DNA of 64,000 bases from Streptomyces sp. B93 (GCF_018070565.1 NZ_JAGPXL010000032.1:24210-88209), one strand, 5' to 3'. Positions 52,885 through 62,299 are shown, counted from the first letter of the stretch. Notes: a model not told the origin generated them from the letters alone. Numbers and translations are program-made.

Positions 52885-53445
52885 TCAAGGGCGGGGCGGG
52901 CCGCCCAGCCTGCCCTCCAGCTGTCCCAGCAGTTCGCCCAGCAGCGCCGCCAGCTCGCCCTGCTGGGACAGCCCCAGCCCGGACAGCACCGCCGTCTCGT
53001 AGGCCAGCTGCTCCGGCAGGATCCCGTCGACGAGGGCGCGTCCGGCGTCCGTGAGCCGCACATGGGCGACCCGCCGGTCACGGGTGTCGCCGCGCCGTTC
53101 CACCAGGCCGCGCTCGGTGAGCTGCTTGAGGCGCTTGGTGACGGCCGCGCCGGAGGAGAAGGTCTCGCGGGCCAGTTCCCCGGGGGTGAGTTCATGGCCG
53201 GTGCGGCGCAGCGCGCCGAGCAGGTCGAACTCGGGGCGGCTGAGTCCGGCCCGGCGCAGCGGGGCGTCCTCGGCCTGCTGGAGGAGGGCGGCACAGCGGT
53301 TGACCCGGCCGATGATCTCCATGGGGCCGGTGTCGAGGTCGGGGTGGACGGCTCGCCACTGCCGTACGACGGCCGCGACCGTGTCGCCCGTCGCCGTGCG
53401 GCCGCCCGCGCCGCCGCCCGTCGGCCGTCCGTTCGTCCCCGTCAT
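52885..53445 (-). CDS. MarR-family transcriptional regulator
   Basis: The 186-aa protein has the MarR core LSRPEFDLLGALRRTGHELT, ETFSSGAAVTKRLKQLTERG and the wing GDTRDRRVAHVRLTDAG. Its start overlaps the FUSC transporter stop as ATGA, so it is the second gene of that operon. It probably controls the operon through the TTTAC-TT-GTAAA dyad upstream of the first gene. Confidence 0.88.
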   Translation of the reverse strand: MTGTNGRPTGGGAGGRTATGDTVAAVVRQWRAVHPDLDTGPMEIIGRVNRCAALLQQAEDAPLRRAGLSRPEFDLLGALRRTGHELTPGELARETFSSGAAVTKRLKQLTERGLVERRGDTRDRRVAHVRLTDAGRALVDGILPEQLAYETAVLSGLGLSQQGELAALLGELLGQLEGRLGGPPRP

Positions 53446-55142
53446 GCCCGTGCGTCCTCCGTCTCCGTGCCGTCGCCCTCCGGCGCACCGGTCGCCTCCC
53501 GGGCCCGGTCCGGGAGCAGTCCCTGGCGTCGTACCGTATCGGCGAGCGTACGGTGTCCGGCCTGCTCGGCGCGGACGACCCGCTCCTGGGGCAGGGCCCG
53601 CTGCCACCACTCGCCGGACGCGACGTCGGCCGTGGCCCGCAGTTCGGCCAGCGCGGCGGCGAGTTCGCGGCGGGCCGCTTCCAGGGCGGCGGGGCCGGGG
53701 GCGGGTGCGGCCAGCAGGCGGGCGGCGCGTTCCCGGGCGCGCTCGGCCCGGGCCAGGGAGCGCTCCACGCGGTCGCCCGCGCGGCGGTCGGTCACGGCGA
53801 CGGCGGCGCCGAGGCCGACCAGCGCCCCGACCAGGGTGTCCACGATCCGCTCGGTGATCAGCTCACCCGGGTCGTGGAAACCGGTGAACTCGGTGATGAG
53901 CAGCGCCATCGGGGTCACACACACGCTGCCGAGCCAGTAGTTGCGGCTGATCAGCGCCTCGGCGCCGAAGTTCAGGGCGAGACAGCACAGGACCAGCGCC
54001 GCCCCGCCCAGATGGGCCACCGGTGCGATGACGGCGAACAGCAGCACACCCGCGAGGTTGCCGACCACGCGCTGCACACAGCGGCTCCAGGTCAGGGTGA
54101 GGTTTGCCTGGTAGAGGGCGGCAGCCGTCACCAGGGCCCAGTAGGGGCGGCCGATACCGAGCGCGAGGGACGCGTATCCGGCCAGGGCGCAGCCGAGGGC
54201 GGTGCGGGCGGCCACGGGGGTGAGCGCTCCGAGGCGGGCCGTCAGGGGGCGGGGCGCGGCGGCGCGTTCGGGGGCGGCGCCGAGGAGTTCGGCGGTGGCG
54301 CCCGCGCTCGGGTGCGGCCTCGGGACCGGTCCGGTGCCGCACAGGTCGCGGGCCCATGCGCGCAGCCGCTCCGGGTCGGTGTCGGCGGGCGCGGCGAGGG
54401 CCACCTCGGCGCGGACGACGAGGTGTTCCAGGGCGCGCCGGGTCGCGGAGGGCGCGCTGGCGGACAGCACGGTCCCCCAGGCGGCCTGGACGGCGGTGGC
54501 CGCGGCGGCACGCGTGCGGGCGTGGCCCGGTGCGGTGCCGCGGGTGGCTGCGTGGGCGGCGGCCGCGTGGAGGGCGGCGGCGGTGGCGCGCCGCTCGGGG
54601 CCGTGCGGGCGGAGCAGTCCGGGTGCCATGCCGACCAGCCAGGCCCAGGCGCCCGCCGCCGCGGCCAGGGCCAGATGGCCGGGGATCTGGGCGGCGGTCT
54701 GGGGCGCGAACAGCGCGGCGGAGCTGACGAAGGTGAGGACGACGTTGCCGGGCGGGCCCAGCCGGGTGGCGTCGCTGAGCGCCTTCTGCACGGTGGCCAG
54801 CAGGGCGCCCACGGCGACCAGGACGACCGCGTCGTCGGTGAGCGCGGCGGTGAGCAGGGCGGCGGCGAGACCGCCCAGCATGCCGAGGACGACCAGGGCG
54901 AGGGTGCGGGCGCGGGCGGCGTACGGGCGGTTGTGGGCGTACAGGGCGCACAGCGATCCGGCCATGGTGTACGTCGCCAGGTCGAGGTGGCCGAGGGCGA
55001 GCAGGACCAGGTTCGGCGGGGCCACGGCGGCCACCACGCTCAGGGCCGGCTTGAACCAGATGGCGGAGGGGCGGCCGAGGCGCAGCACACCGGCGAGGGG
55101 GAGGCGGGGCGGTCGGGGGGCGGGGGTCGTCGTACCGCGCAT
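53442..55142 (-). CDS. FUSC-family membrane protein
   Basis: The 566-aa protein has two blocks of helices (residues about 30-170 and 310-450, e.g. PYWALVTAAALYQANLTLTW) separated by a soluble Ala-rich region, and a coiled C-terminal tail (RSLARAERARERAARLLAAP). This is the aromatic-acid exporter/fusaric-acid-resistance architecture. It is co-transcribed with a MarR regulator, suggesting ligand-induced efflux of aromatic or phenolic compounds. Confidence 0.87.
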   Translation of the reverse strand: MRGTTTPAPRPPRLPLAGVLRLGRPSAIWFKPALSVVAAVAPPNLVLLALGHLDLATYTMAGSLCALYAHNRPYAARARTLALVVLGMLGGLAAALLTAALTDDAVVLVAVGALLATVQKALSDATRLGPPGNVVLTFVSSAALFAPQTAAQIPGHLALAAAAGAWAWLVGMAPGLLRPHGPERRATAAALHAAAAHAATRGTAPGHARTRAAAATAVQAAWGTVLSASAPSATRRALEHLVVRAEVALAAPADTDPERLRAWARDLCGTGPVPRPHPSAGATAELLGAAPERAAAPRPLTARLGALTPVAARTALGCALAGYASLALGIGRPYWALVTAAALYQANLTLTWSRCVQRVVGNLAGVLLFAVIAPVAHLGGAALVLCCLALNFGAEALISRNYWLGSVCVTPMALLITEFTGFHDPGELITERIVDTLVGALVGLGAAVAVTDRRAGDRVERSLARAERARERAARLLAAPAPGPAALEAARRELAAALAELRATADVASGEWWQRALPQERVVRAEQAGHRTLADTVRRQGLLPDRAREATGAPEGDGTETEDARA

Positions 55143-55162
55143 GGAGAAATGTTAGCAGGTGT

Positions 55163-55174
55163 TTTACTTGTAAA
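55163..55174. promoter_or_regulatory. MarR-type operator upstream of the FUSC operon
   Basis: TTTACTTGTAAA is a perfect dyad about 20 bp upstream of the FUSC start in an AT-rich patch, in the promoter region. Confidence 0.65.
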
Positions 55175-55302
55175 TCTTGCCTCCCCACATCCCTCGCGGC
55201 GCGCTCCGCCGAACGCTCCCCCCGTACATCCCTGCGCTCGCGTGCGCGCCGCACGGCACGGGCATGCCCGACTGCGGGTGACCGTCGACGCGGGAGGTGT
55301 GC

Positions 55303-55857
55303 GTGCACGGACCGGTTCCGCCCGGCTGGCTCCTGGTCGCGCTCTGCGCGGCTGCGGGCGCCTACTGCCTGCTGCGGATGCGCAGCGCCGTCGAGGAGCA
55401 GCGCCGCTCCGCCGGCGGTGAGGCGCTGATGGGGTTCGGCATGGCCGCGATGGCGGTGCCCGCGACGGTGTTCGACCCGCCGGGCTGGGTGTGGCCGCTC
55501 TACACGGCGGTGTTCGGGGCGGCGGCGCTGCACGCCCTGTGGACGGCACGTCACGACGCCCGTCATCTGCACCATCTGGTGGGCGCGGCGGCCATGGTCT
55601 ACATGGCGGCGGTGATGGCGGGCTCCCCCACGCACGCGACCGGGCACGGCCCGGGCGGCAGCGGCCTGCCCGCGCTGACCGGCGCGCTGCTGCTCTACTT
55701 CACCGGGTACGTCCTGCTGTCCGGCGTCCGGCTGGTACCCGTGCCCGCCGTGGCGGGCGGCCCGCCGGCCACCGGGTGGGCGGACCGGCCGGAGCTGGCG
55801 CGGGTGTGCAGGCTGGCGATGGGGATCGCGATGGTCGCCATGCTGCTCACCATGTGA
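55303..55857 (+). CDS. DUF5134 membrane protein
   Basis: GTG 55303, 5 bp after GGGAGG, gives 184 aa with about five helices. Histidines line the membrane region (HALWTARHDARHLHHLVGAA, SPTHATGHGPGG), which could bind metal. It lies 111 bp before an M56 peptidase gene on the same strand, a pairing I associate with copper- or beta-lactam-type sensing in streptomycetes; function unproven. Confidence 0.78.
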   Translation: MHGPVPPGWLLVALCAAAGAYCLLRMRSAVEEQRRSAGGEALMGFGMAAMAVPATVFDPPGWVWPLYTAVFGAAALHALWTARHDARHLHHLVGAAAMVYMAAVMAGSPTHATGHGPGGSGLPALTGALLLYFTGYVLLSGVRLVPVPAVAGGPPATGWADRPELARVCRLAMGIAMVAMLLTM

Positions 55858-55968
55858 GCGGCGCGGACCGGACCGGTGGGCGCCGGACCGGTGGACGAAA
55901 CCGTGGTCTGTGTCACTTTGCCGCCGAGGACCGTCCCTGGCGGGGCCCGCGCTCCTAGGCTGGTTCCC

Positions 55969-56904
55969 ATGATGGTCCCCGCGGCACTGCTGCTGCTCGG
56001 CGCGCTGACCGCCGTCGCCGCCCCCAGGCTGCTCGCCCGGGCCGACTGGCAGGACCGCGAACCGGTGGTCGCCCTGTGGGCCTGGCAGTGCGTGGTGGCC
56101 GCCGTGCTGCTGTGCTGCGCGCTGTCGATGACCCTCAGCGCGGCGGCCGCCTGGCAGGCGGTGCGCGGCCAGGTCTTCGCTCCGGCCCCGACCGCGGTGG
56201 TGGAGGCGTACGCGCTCGGCGCTGCCGGGCCCTGGGCCGCGGCGACCGCGGTGGCGCTGGCCTGCGGCGGGGCGTGGAGCGCGGCCATGCTGGTCCGTGA
56301 GGTGCTGCGGGCCCGCGCGCGGCGTCGGCTCCGCCGGGCCGAACTCCTCGTACGGGCGCCGCTGTTGCCCGGCGAACAGCCCGGTGAGGGCCGTCTGGTG
56401 GTGCTGGAGGGCGAGCGTCCCGACGCCTGGTGGCTGCCGGGGACGGCCCCGCGGCTGGTCGTCACGACCGCCGCGCTGCGCCGGCTGAAGGGCCGTCAGC
56501 TGGACGCCCTGCTGGCCCACGAGGAGGGCCACGCGCAGGCCCGCCACGACTGGCTGCTGCACTGCTCGTCGGCGCTCGCGGAAGGCTTCCCGCAGGTGCC
56601 GGTGTTCGCCGCGTTCCGGGACCAGATGCACCGGCTGGTCGAACTCGCCGCCGACGACGTGGCCTCCCGGCGCTTCGGCCGCCTCACCACGGCGCTGGCG
56701 CTCGTCGGGCTCAACGAGGACCGGGGCACGTTCGGCCCCTGTCCCACCCCGCACGCGCAGGTCCCGCAGCGGGTGCACCGCCTGCTCACGCCCCCGGACC
56801 GGCTCACCGCGGCCCGTCGGCTCGGGCTGACGGCGACGGCGGCGCTGGTGCCGGTGATCCCGGTGCTGGTGGCCTTCGGACCGGGGTTGCGCGCACTGGG
56901 CTGA
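55969..56904 (+). CDS. M56-family membrane metallopeptidase (BlaR1-like)
   Basis: ATG 55969 gives 311 aa with membrane helices at both ends. The zinc site is HEEGH at residues 184-188 in LLAHEEGHAQARHDWLL, with the third ligand in LVELAADDVASRR. M56 proteins cleave BlaI/MecI-type repressors on stimulation, but no BlaI gene is adjacent here. A TAGGCT -10-like element lies about 13 bp before the start. Confidence 0.88.
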   Translation: MMVPAALLLLGALTAVAAPRLLARADWQDREPVVALWAWQCVVAAVLLCCALSMTLSAAAAWQAVRGQVFAPAPTAVVEAYALGAAGPWAAATAVALACGGAWSAAMLVREVLRARARRRLRRAELLVRAPLLPGEQPGEGRLVVLEGERPDAWWLPGTAPRLVVTTAALRRLKGRQLDALLAHEEGHAQARHDWLLHCSSALAEGFPQVPVFAAFRDQMHRLVELAADDVASRRFGRLTTALALVGLNEDRGTFGPCPTPHAQVPQRVHRLLTPPDRLTAARRLGLTATAALVPVIPVLVAFGPGLRALG

Positions 56905-57007
56905 CCGCGCCCCCGCACCACCGCCCTCCGCTCCCCCAGGGACAAGATCCGGCCGTGTCCCGCCGCGGAGTTGGTGTCACGCCCCTCGGGTCGGCGAGGA
57001 TCGCACC

Positions 57008-57715
57008 ATGCACAACGCGCCCGTCGAACCCCCGCCCCGCCCGCCGGACCCGCGTGCCACCATCCGTGTGACGCTCGTTCTCGCCGGGTGCTCGCTGACC
57101 CTGCTGGTCCTCGTCGCCCTGGAATGGCGGCCGCTGGTCGCCCTCGACGACGGCATCGCCCGCACCACGCACCGCTGGGCCGTCCAGGACCCGAACCTCA
57201 CCCAGGCGTGCCGCATCCTCACCGACTGGGTCTGGGACCCCAACACGATGCGCCTCCTCGTCGGGGCCGTGGTGATCTGGCTGGCCTGGCGGCGCTCGAC
57301 GCGGTGGACGGCGGGCTGGCTGCTGGCGGCCGTGGCGCTGGGCACCGTGGTGCAGCAGTCCCTGAAGGCCGCGGTCGGCCGGGCCCGCCCGGTCTGGCCC
57401 GACCCGGTGGACTCCGCCCACTACGCTGCCTTCCCGTCCGGGCACGCCATGACGGCGACGGTGGTGTGCGGGCTGCTGCTGTGGCTGCTGCACCGGCACG
57501 GCGTCGACCGCGCCCTGTGGCGTGCGGCGCTCGCCCTGGCCCTGGTGTCGGTGATCGGCGTCGGGCTGACCCGGGTGTGGCTGGGCGTGCACTGGTTCAC
57601 GGACGTGGTCGGCGGCTGGCTGGTCGGGGCGCTGGTGGTGGCGGCGGCCGTGACCGTCCACCAGCGGGTGGAGACGCCTGCCGAGCCCCAGCGGAACCCC
57701 AGGATCACGGCATGA
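57008..57715 (+). CDS. PAP2-family phosphatase
   Basis: The 235-aa protein has six helices and the three PAP2 motifs: KAAVGRARP, PSGHAM and RVWLGVHWFTDVVGG. It would dephosphorylate lipid phosphates such as undecaprenyl diphosphate or phosphatidate at the outer face. Its stop overlaps the next start as ATGA. Confidence 0.92.
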   Translation: MHNAPVEPPPRPPDPRATIRVTLVLAGCSLTLLVLVALEWRPLVALDDGIARTTHRWAVQDPNLTQACRILTDWVWDPNTMRLLVGAVVIWLAWRRSTRWTAGWLLAAVALGTVVQQSLKAAVGRARPVWPDPVDSAHYAAFPSGHAMTATVVCGLLLWLLHRHGVDRALWRAALALALVSVIGVGLTRVWLGVHWFTDVVGGWLVGALVVAAAVTVHQRVETPAEPQRNPRITA

Positions 57716-58419
57716 CCGCCGTGCTGTTCGACTTCTCCGGCACCCTGTTCCGGATCGAGTCCGCCGAGTCCTGGCTGCGGGCCGCGCTGTCCCACACCGG
57801 GATCACCCTGCCCGAGGCCGAGTCGGCCGCCACCGCGCGGGCGCTGGAGGAGGCGGGCGCGCTGCCGGGAGGGGCGTTCCCGGCGCGGCTGCCCGACGAG
57901 GTCGCCGAGGTGTGGGAGGTCCGGGACGAGAGCCCCGACCTGCACCGCGCCGCGTACACCGGCCTCTCCCGCCGGGTGCCGCTGCCCGACCCGAGGGTCC
58001 ACGAGCTGCTCTACGACCGCCATCTGGCGCCCGCCGCCTGGACGCCGTATCCCGACGCCGCCGAAGTGCTCGCCGGGCTGCGCGGGCGGGGGATCAGGGT
58101 CGGGGTGGTCAGCAACATCGGGTGGGACCTGCGGCCGGTGTTCCGTGAGCACGGCCTGGACACCTGGATCGACGCCTACGTCCTGTCATACGAGCACGGC
58201 ATCCGCAAACCCGACCCGCGGCTGTTCGAGAAGGCCTGCGCGGCGCTCGGGGCCGAGCCGCGGCGGACGCTGATGGTGGGCGACGACCGCCGGGCGGACG
58301 GCGGCGCGGCGGCGCTGGGCTGCGCGGTGCACTTCGTCGACCACCTGCCGGTCACCGAACGGCCCGCCGGGCTGCGCCCGGTGCTGGACCTGGTGGACGG
58401 CGTGGGCCCGCGGCCCTAG
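57712..58419 (+). CDS. HAD-family hydrolase
   Basis: The 235-aa protein has motif I DFSGTLF (nucleophile Asp7; the usual second Asp is Ser9), motif II in GVVSNIGWD, Lys in GIRKPDPRLFEKA and motif IV GDDRRADGGAA. The missing second acid may reduce phosphatase activity or alter the reaction. It is coupled to the PAP2 gene by an ATGA overlap. Confidence 0.88.
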   Translation: MTAVLFDFSGTLFRIESAESWLRAALSHTGITLPEAESAATARALEEAGALPGGAFPARLPDEVAEVWEVRDESPDLHRAAYTGLSRRVPLPDPRVHELLYDRHLAPAAWTPYPDAAEVLAGLRGRGIRVGVVSNIGWDLRPVFREHGLDTWIDAYVLSYEHGIRKPDPRLFEKACAALGAEPRRTLMVGDDRRADGGAAALGCAVHFVDHLPVTERPAGLRPVLDLVDGVGPRP

Positions 58420-58443
58420 GACCGAACACATCCTCGGATGCCG

Positions 58444-58482
58444 GTCCGCTCTGGACGATCCCCCGCGTCGCCCAGAGCGGAC
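58444..58482 (+). terminator. Hairpin after the PAP2-HAD operon
   Basis: Perfect 11-bp arms GTCCGCTCTGG and CCAGAGCGGAC enclose a 17-base loop, 25 bp after the HAD stop. Confidence 0.7.
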
Positions 58483-58532
58483 GGCCCGTACCGGCCAGGC
58501 CCCACGGGCCGGACCGGACGCCCTGAGTATAG

Positions 58533-58551
58533 TTGGCTGGCAGCCAGTCAA
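58533..58551. promoter_or_regulatory. TetR operator overlapping the -10 region
   Basis: TTGGCTGGCAGCCAGTCAA is a 19-bp dyad with one mismatched pair. It starts at the last base of a TATAGT hexamer (58528-58533) and ends 14 bp before the TetR ATG, so binding would block its own transcription. Confidence 0.78.
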
Positions 58552-58565
58552 CGTCGGAGTCCAGC

Positions 58566-59231
58566 ATGTCCCCTCGCAGCCCCGCGGTCAATGAAGAGTT
58601 GCGGCGGCGTTCGCGGGAGCGGCTCCTGCAAGCGGCCGTCGAGGTGGTGGCCGAGCGCGGCTACGAGGCCACGACGCTCGCGGACATCGCCGACCGGGCG
58701 GGATCGGCCCGCGGACTGGTGTCGTACTACTTCCCCGGCAAGCGCCAGTTGGTGCAGTCGGCCGTGCACCGGCTGATGCACCGCACGCTGGAGGAGGCGC
58801 TGGAGCGCGAGCCCCGCACCGACGACGGGCGGGAGCGGATGGCGCGGACCATCGACGCGATCCTGGGGCTGGCCCGGAACCGGCCGGTGCTGATGCGCCA
58901 GCACATGGCGGGGCTGCTCCAGGCCGAGGGTTTCGTGCAGTGCCCCGAGCAGCAGCGGCTGGCGGAGCTGTTGCGGGACACCGTCGCCCGGCACGGTTCG
59001 CACGACGTCGACGCCGACTATCCGATGCTGCGCGCCCTGCTGATGGGCGCGGTCTACGCGATGGTGCTGCCGAACGTCGGGATGCCGGTACGGCCGCTGC
59101 GCGCCGAGCTGTTCAAGCGCTACCGGCTGGACTGGCGGCTGGGAACCCCGCCGGACGCCGAGGCGCCCGGCGGGGCAGCCCGCGAGGACCTGTCACGGTT
59201 CTTCGCGACGGGTGACGATCAGTCGAAGTAG
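58566..59231 (+). CDS. TetR-family regulator
   Basis: The 221-aa protein has the HTH TTLADIADRAGSARGLVSYY followed by FPGKRQLV, and a helical ligand domain with RNRPVLMRQHMAGLLQAEGF. A palindrome over its own promoter indicates autorepression. The 3' end overlaps the convergent LVIVD-repeat gene by 13 bp. Targets other than itself are not visible. Confidence 0.9.
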   Translation: MSPRSPAVNEELRRRSRERLLQAAVEVVAERGYEATTLADIADRAGSARGLVSYYFPGKRQLVQSAVHRLMHRTLEEALEREPRTDDGRERMARTIDAILGLARNRPVLMRQHMAGLLQAEGFVQCPEQQRLAELLRDTVARHGSHDVDADYPMLRALLMGAVYAMVLPNVGMPVRPLRAELFKRYRLDWRLGTPPDAEAPGGAAREDLSRFFATGDDQSK

Positions 59232-60721
59232 TCCGGCTGCGTCTGGACGTTCAGCTCGCCCAGCCGGATCTTCTTCGCCGGGTCCGTGCGCCGGTCGTCG
59301 ATCTTCAGCACGTCGAAGCCCTTGGCGATGTCGTTCGAGTAGATGTATCCGTTGTAGTAGTACGCCGACCAGGAGCCGCCCGTGACCAGCGCGCTGGTGC
59401 TGAGCGGGCCGCGCTCGAAGTAGGCGATCTCCTTGGGCTTGGCCGAGTCGGTGAACTCCCAGACGGAGACGCCGCCCTGGTACCAGGCCTGGACCATCAG
59501 GTCCTTGCCCTTGACCGGGATCAGCGAGCCGTTGTGGGCGACACAGTTCTCGGTGTCGGCCTGGTGCCGCGGGATCTTGTAGTAGCTGCGGAAGACCAGC
59601 TTGCTCTTCTCGCCCTTGCCGACGATGTCGTAGATGCCGTTGGCTCCGCGGTTCGGACCGATGGCCTCGTTGCAGGTGGCGCCGCCGCCACCGCCCAGCT
59701 CGTCGGTGAACACGACCTTCTTGGCGGTCTGGTTGAAGGTCGCCGAGTGCCAGAACGCGAAGTTCACGTTGTCCTGGACCTGGTCGATGACCTTCGGGTG
59801 CTCCGGGTCCTTGATGGACATCAGGATGCCGTCGCCCATGCACGCGCCCGCCGCCAGGTCCTCGGAGGGCAGGACCGTGATGTCGTGGCAACCGGTGGTC
59901 TTGGAGACGCCCGGGTTGGTGGGAGCGCCCGGGTTGCCGCCGCCGTCCGGGCCCTCACCCGGGAACAGCACCGGGAAGCCGACGACCGCGGCCTTCTCCG
60001 GGGCCTTGCGCGGCACCTTGATGACGGAGATGCCGTCGTGCGGCGGCTGGCAGTCCGGGTAGGCCGCGTTCGGCGAGTACGAGGAGACGTAGACGTAGAC
60101 GTTCTTGCGCTCGGGCACCAGCGTGTGGGTGTGCGAGCCGCAGGCGGTCTCGACGGCGGCGACGTACTTCGGGTTGCGCTTGTCGCTGATGTCGAAGACC
60201 TTCATGCCCTCCCACGAGGACTTCTCGGTCACCGGCTGGGTGGTGCTGTTGCAGCTGTCGTCGCTCCGCGAGGAGTCGGTGGACAGGAACAGCAGGTTGC
60301 CGGAGACGGAGATGTCGTTCTGGGAGCCGGGACACAGCACCTGGGAGACCGTCTTCGGGGCCTTCGGGTTGCTGATGTCGAAGATGCGGAACCCGTCGTA
60401 GTTGCCGGCGAAGGCGTACTTGCCCTGGAAGGCGAGGTCCGAGTTGGTGCCGGGCAGCAGGTCCTTGGGGATGTTCGTCAGGTGCCGGATGTTGGCGGAG
60501 TGGACGACCTCGTCCTGGGCGGGTATCTCGCCCTCGGTGATCGCCTCCTTCACCTCTTCCTGCGTGGCGCGGGAGACGCCTTCCCGCGCGTTGGGGGCGT
60601 CCCCGGGGTCGGGGGTGGCCATCGCCGGATGGGCGGTGAGCAGGGCCGCCATGAGTCCGACGGCCGCTGTGGCAACTCCGAGGCGTCTGTGCCGCGTTCG
60701 GGGGTCTTTCGACAGGGTCAC
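59219..60721 (-). CDS. Secreted LVIVD-repeat (beta-propeller-like) protein
   Basis: GTG 60721 behind GGAGG gives 500 aa. A signal peptide (RRLGVATAAVGLMAALLTAH, cut near AMA) leads to repeats of the type GFRIFDISNPKAPKTVSQV, MKVFDISDKRNPKYVAAVE and VSVWEFTDSAKPKEIAYFE. Paired cysteines and a His-rich stretch (GSHTHTLVPE) are present. LVIVD repeats form propellers. It is divergent from a DUF305 lipoprotein, and both face the outside, so they may act on the same metal or ligand. Confidence 0.87.
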   Translation of the reverse strand: MTLSKDPRTRHRRLGVATAAVGLMAALLTAHPAMATPDPGDAPNAREGVSRATQEEVKEAITEGEIPAQDEVVHSANIRHLTNIPKDLLPGTNSDLAFQGKYAFAGNYDGFRIFDISNPKAPKTVSQVLCPGSQNDISVSGNLLFLSTDSSRSDDSCNSTTQPVTEKSSWEGMKVFDISDKRNPKYVAAVETACGSHTHTLVPERKNVYVYVSSYSPNAAYPDCQPPHDGISVIKVPRKAPEKAAVVGFPVLFPGEGPDGGGNPGAPTNPGVSKTTGCHDITVLPSEDLAAGACMGDGILMSIKDPEHPKVIDQVQDNVNFAFWHSATFNQTAKKVVFTDELGGGGGATCNEAIGPNRGANGIYDIVGKGEKSKLVFRSYYKIPRHQADTENCVAHNGSLIPVKGKDLMVQAWYQGGVSVWEFTDSAKPKEIAYFERGPLSTSALVTGGSWSAYYYNGYIYSNDIAKGFDVLKIDDRRTDPAKKIRLGELNVQTQPDYFD

Positions 60722-60929
60722 TGCTTCCTCCCTCGTTCCGTTCACGAAGAACGGTGCACGGATCAACGAAGTATGGTCCTGGACATGGTCAGATCAAAAG
60801 AGGTAAACGAAGCTGTAATCAAGGTTTTTGATCAACGGGGCTCGGAAGCGTGCTAGGACGGTCGTCGACACTCACGAGGTGTCAACCGCTCCTCCCTCAC
60901 CGGGAGAACCCCTGCCACAGGAGGTCGTC

Positions 60930-61592
60930 GTGCTCATCCGCCGTGCCCGCCGCGTCCGTTATGCCTCGGCCTGCCTGACCGCCCTCGCCGTCCTGGCCCT
61001 CGGCGCCTGCGACTCCGGCTCCGAGCCCGCGCCGGACGCGGCGAGCGGGCCGTCGGTGCTGGTGCCCGGCAAGCCCGGCGAGGAGAACCGGACGATGTCC
61101 GCCGAGGAGGCGGCTCAGCACCGCGCGGACGACGACAGCCCCAATTCGACGGATGTGTCCTACGTCAGGATGATGATCGAGCATCACGCGCAGGCACTGG
61201 AGATGACCGAACTCGTCCCGGACCGCGCCAAGTCGTCGAAGCTCACCGCGCTCGCCGACCGCATCTCCGCCGCGCAGGGCCCGGAGATCGCCGCCATGGA
61301 GGGCTGGCTCACCGAGCACGGGGAGGACAAGGGGGACGCCGCGGGCGGCGGCCACGACCACTCCTCGATGCCCGGGATGGCGACCGAGGAGCAGCTGAAG
61401 GAGCTGCGCGGGGCGCGCGGCGAGGCCTTCGACCAGCTCTTCCTCACGCTGATGATCACGCATCACGAGGGTGCGATCACCATGGCCACGGGTGTGAAGG
61501 CGCAGGGCAACAACGTCCGGGTCGAGGAGATGGCGGACGATGTGATCGCCCAGCAGACCAGTGAGATCACGCGGATGCGCAAGATGCTCTGA
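60930..61592 (+). CDS. DUF305 lipoprotein
   Basis: GTG 60930 behind AGGAGG gives 220 aa. The lipobox is LALGAC, so the mature protein is lipid-anchored. Two DUF305 halves carry MMIEHHAQALEM and LMITHHEGAITMA, ferritin-like helical pairs with metal-binding His; GGGHDHSSMPGMA adds a His/Met-rich linker reminiscent of copper proteins. Divergent from the LVIVD-repeat gene. Confidence 0.9.
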   Translation: MLIRRARRVRYASACLTALAVLALGACDSGSEPAPDAASGPSVLVPGKPGEENRTMSAEEAAQHRADDDSPNSTDVSYVRMMIEHHAQALEMTELVPDRAKSSKLTALADRISAAQGPEIAAMEGWLTEHGEDKGDAAGGGHDHSSMPGMATEEQLKELRGARGEAFDQLFLTLMITHHEGAITMATGVKAQGNNVRVEEMADDVIAQQTSEITRMRKML

Positions 61593-61594
61593 GA

Positions 61595-61610
61595 CCGCCG
61601 GGTCCGGCGG
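61595..61610. terminator. Short GC-rich hairpin between convergent genes
   Basis: CCGCCGG and CCGGCGG pair perfectly around GT just after the DUF305 stop and before the DUF6214 stop. Confidence 0.55.
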
Positions 61611-61619
61611 CCCCGGGCC

Positions 61620-62096
61620 TCAGCGGCGCGCGTGACGCGCGGTCAGGAAGCCCGCGTCGCGCGCCTGCGCGATCAGCCGGAGCGCTCTGCGGCGGCTGTG
61701 GCCGGTGGCGCACATCACCGCGAGGACGGGGTCGAGGCCCTCCTCCTGGGCGGCCCGGTACTCCTCGGCGATCAGCCGACGGCCCTCCACTCCGAGCGGC
61801 CAGGCGGGCCGGGCGTGCCGCGATCCGCCGGGCCCCTGGGCGTCGTAGCGCTCCCCCGACGGCTGCCGCGCGGCGCCGCACGCCTCGGACAGCGGCTCCT
61901 CCAGCCAGTCGGCGAGCACGGTGAGGTCCTCGAGGGACAGCGCGGGCTGGGCGCGTACGTCCTCGATGGAGAGGCAGCCGTCGGACACCAGCGCGAGCGC
62001 GGTGACCTCGGCCCCGTCGCCGAACGCCAGCCGCACCTGGAACCACCTGGTGGCGCGGGCGCCCTCCTGCACCTCCCACGCGGGCCGCACGGACAC
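61620..62096 (-). CDS. DUF6214-like protein
   Basis: GTG 62096 gives 158 aa starting VSVRPAWEVQEGARATRWFQ, which fits the family start; a GTG at 62150 would add 18 residues. Landmarks are LALVSDGCLSIEDVRAQPAL and EYRAAQEEGLDPVLAVMCAT followed by GHSRRRALRLIAQARD, a helix-turn-helix-like end. The family is common in streptomycetes and has no known role. Confidence 0.75.
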   Translation of the reverse strand: MSVRPAWEVQEGARATRWFQVRLAFGDGAEVTALALVSDGCLSIEDVRAQPALSLEDLTVLADWLEEPLSEACGAARQPSGERYDAQGPGGSRHARPAWPLGVEGRRLIAEEYRAAQEEGLDPVLAVMCATGHSRRRALRLIAQARDAGFLTARHARR

Positions 62097-62299
62097 GGTG
62101 CCGTCCGCCGGACAGCGATCAGAAAGATTAAGAAAGGATGCTTCGAGCACATACGCAACGTAACCGCATGATCACATTCCATACGAACGGACACGCGCGC
62201 CCGCGCCCCGGCCGCGCACCCTGTCAGCGCAACGCCCCTGGTGGGATGCTGGAGGCATCAGCGATCTCCTGATGAATCCCCCGGGTGAGGAGTTCCGCA

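Noticed and set aside
53863..56778. 971-codon minus-strand frame over the FUSC, DUF5134 and M56 genes
   Set aside because: It lies out of frame with FUSC and antisense to two well-supported genes with ribosome sites and family motifs.
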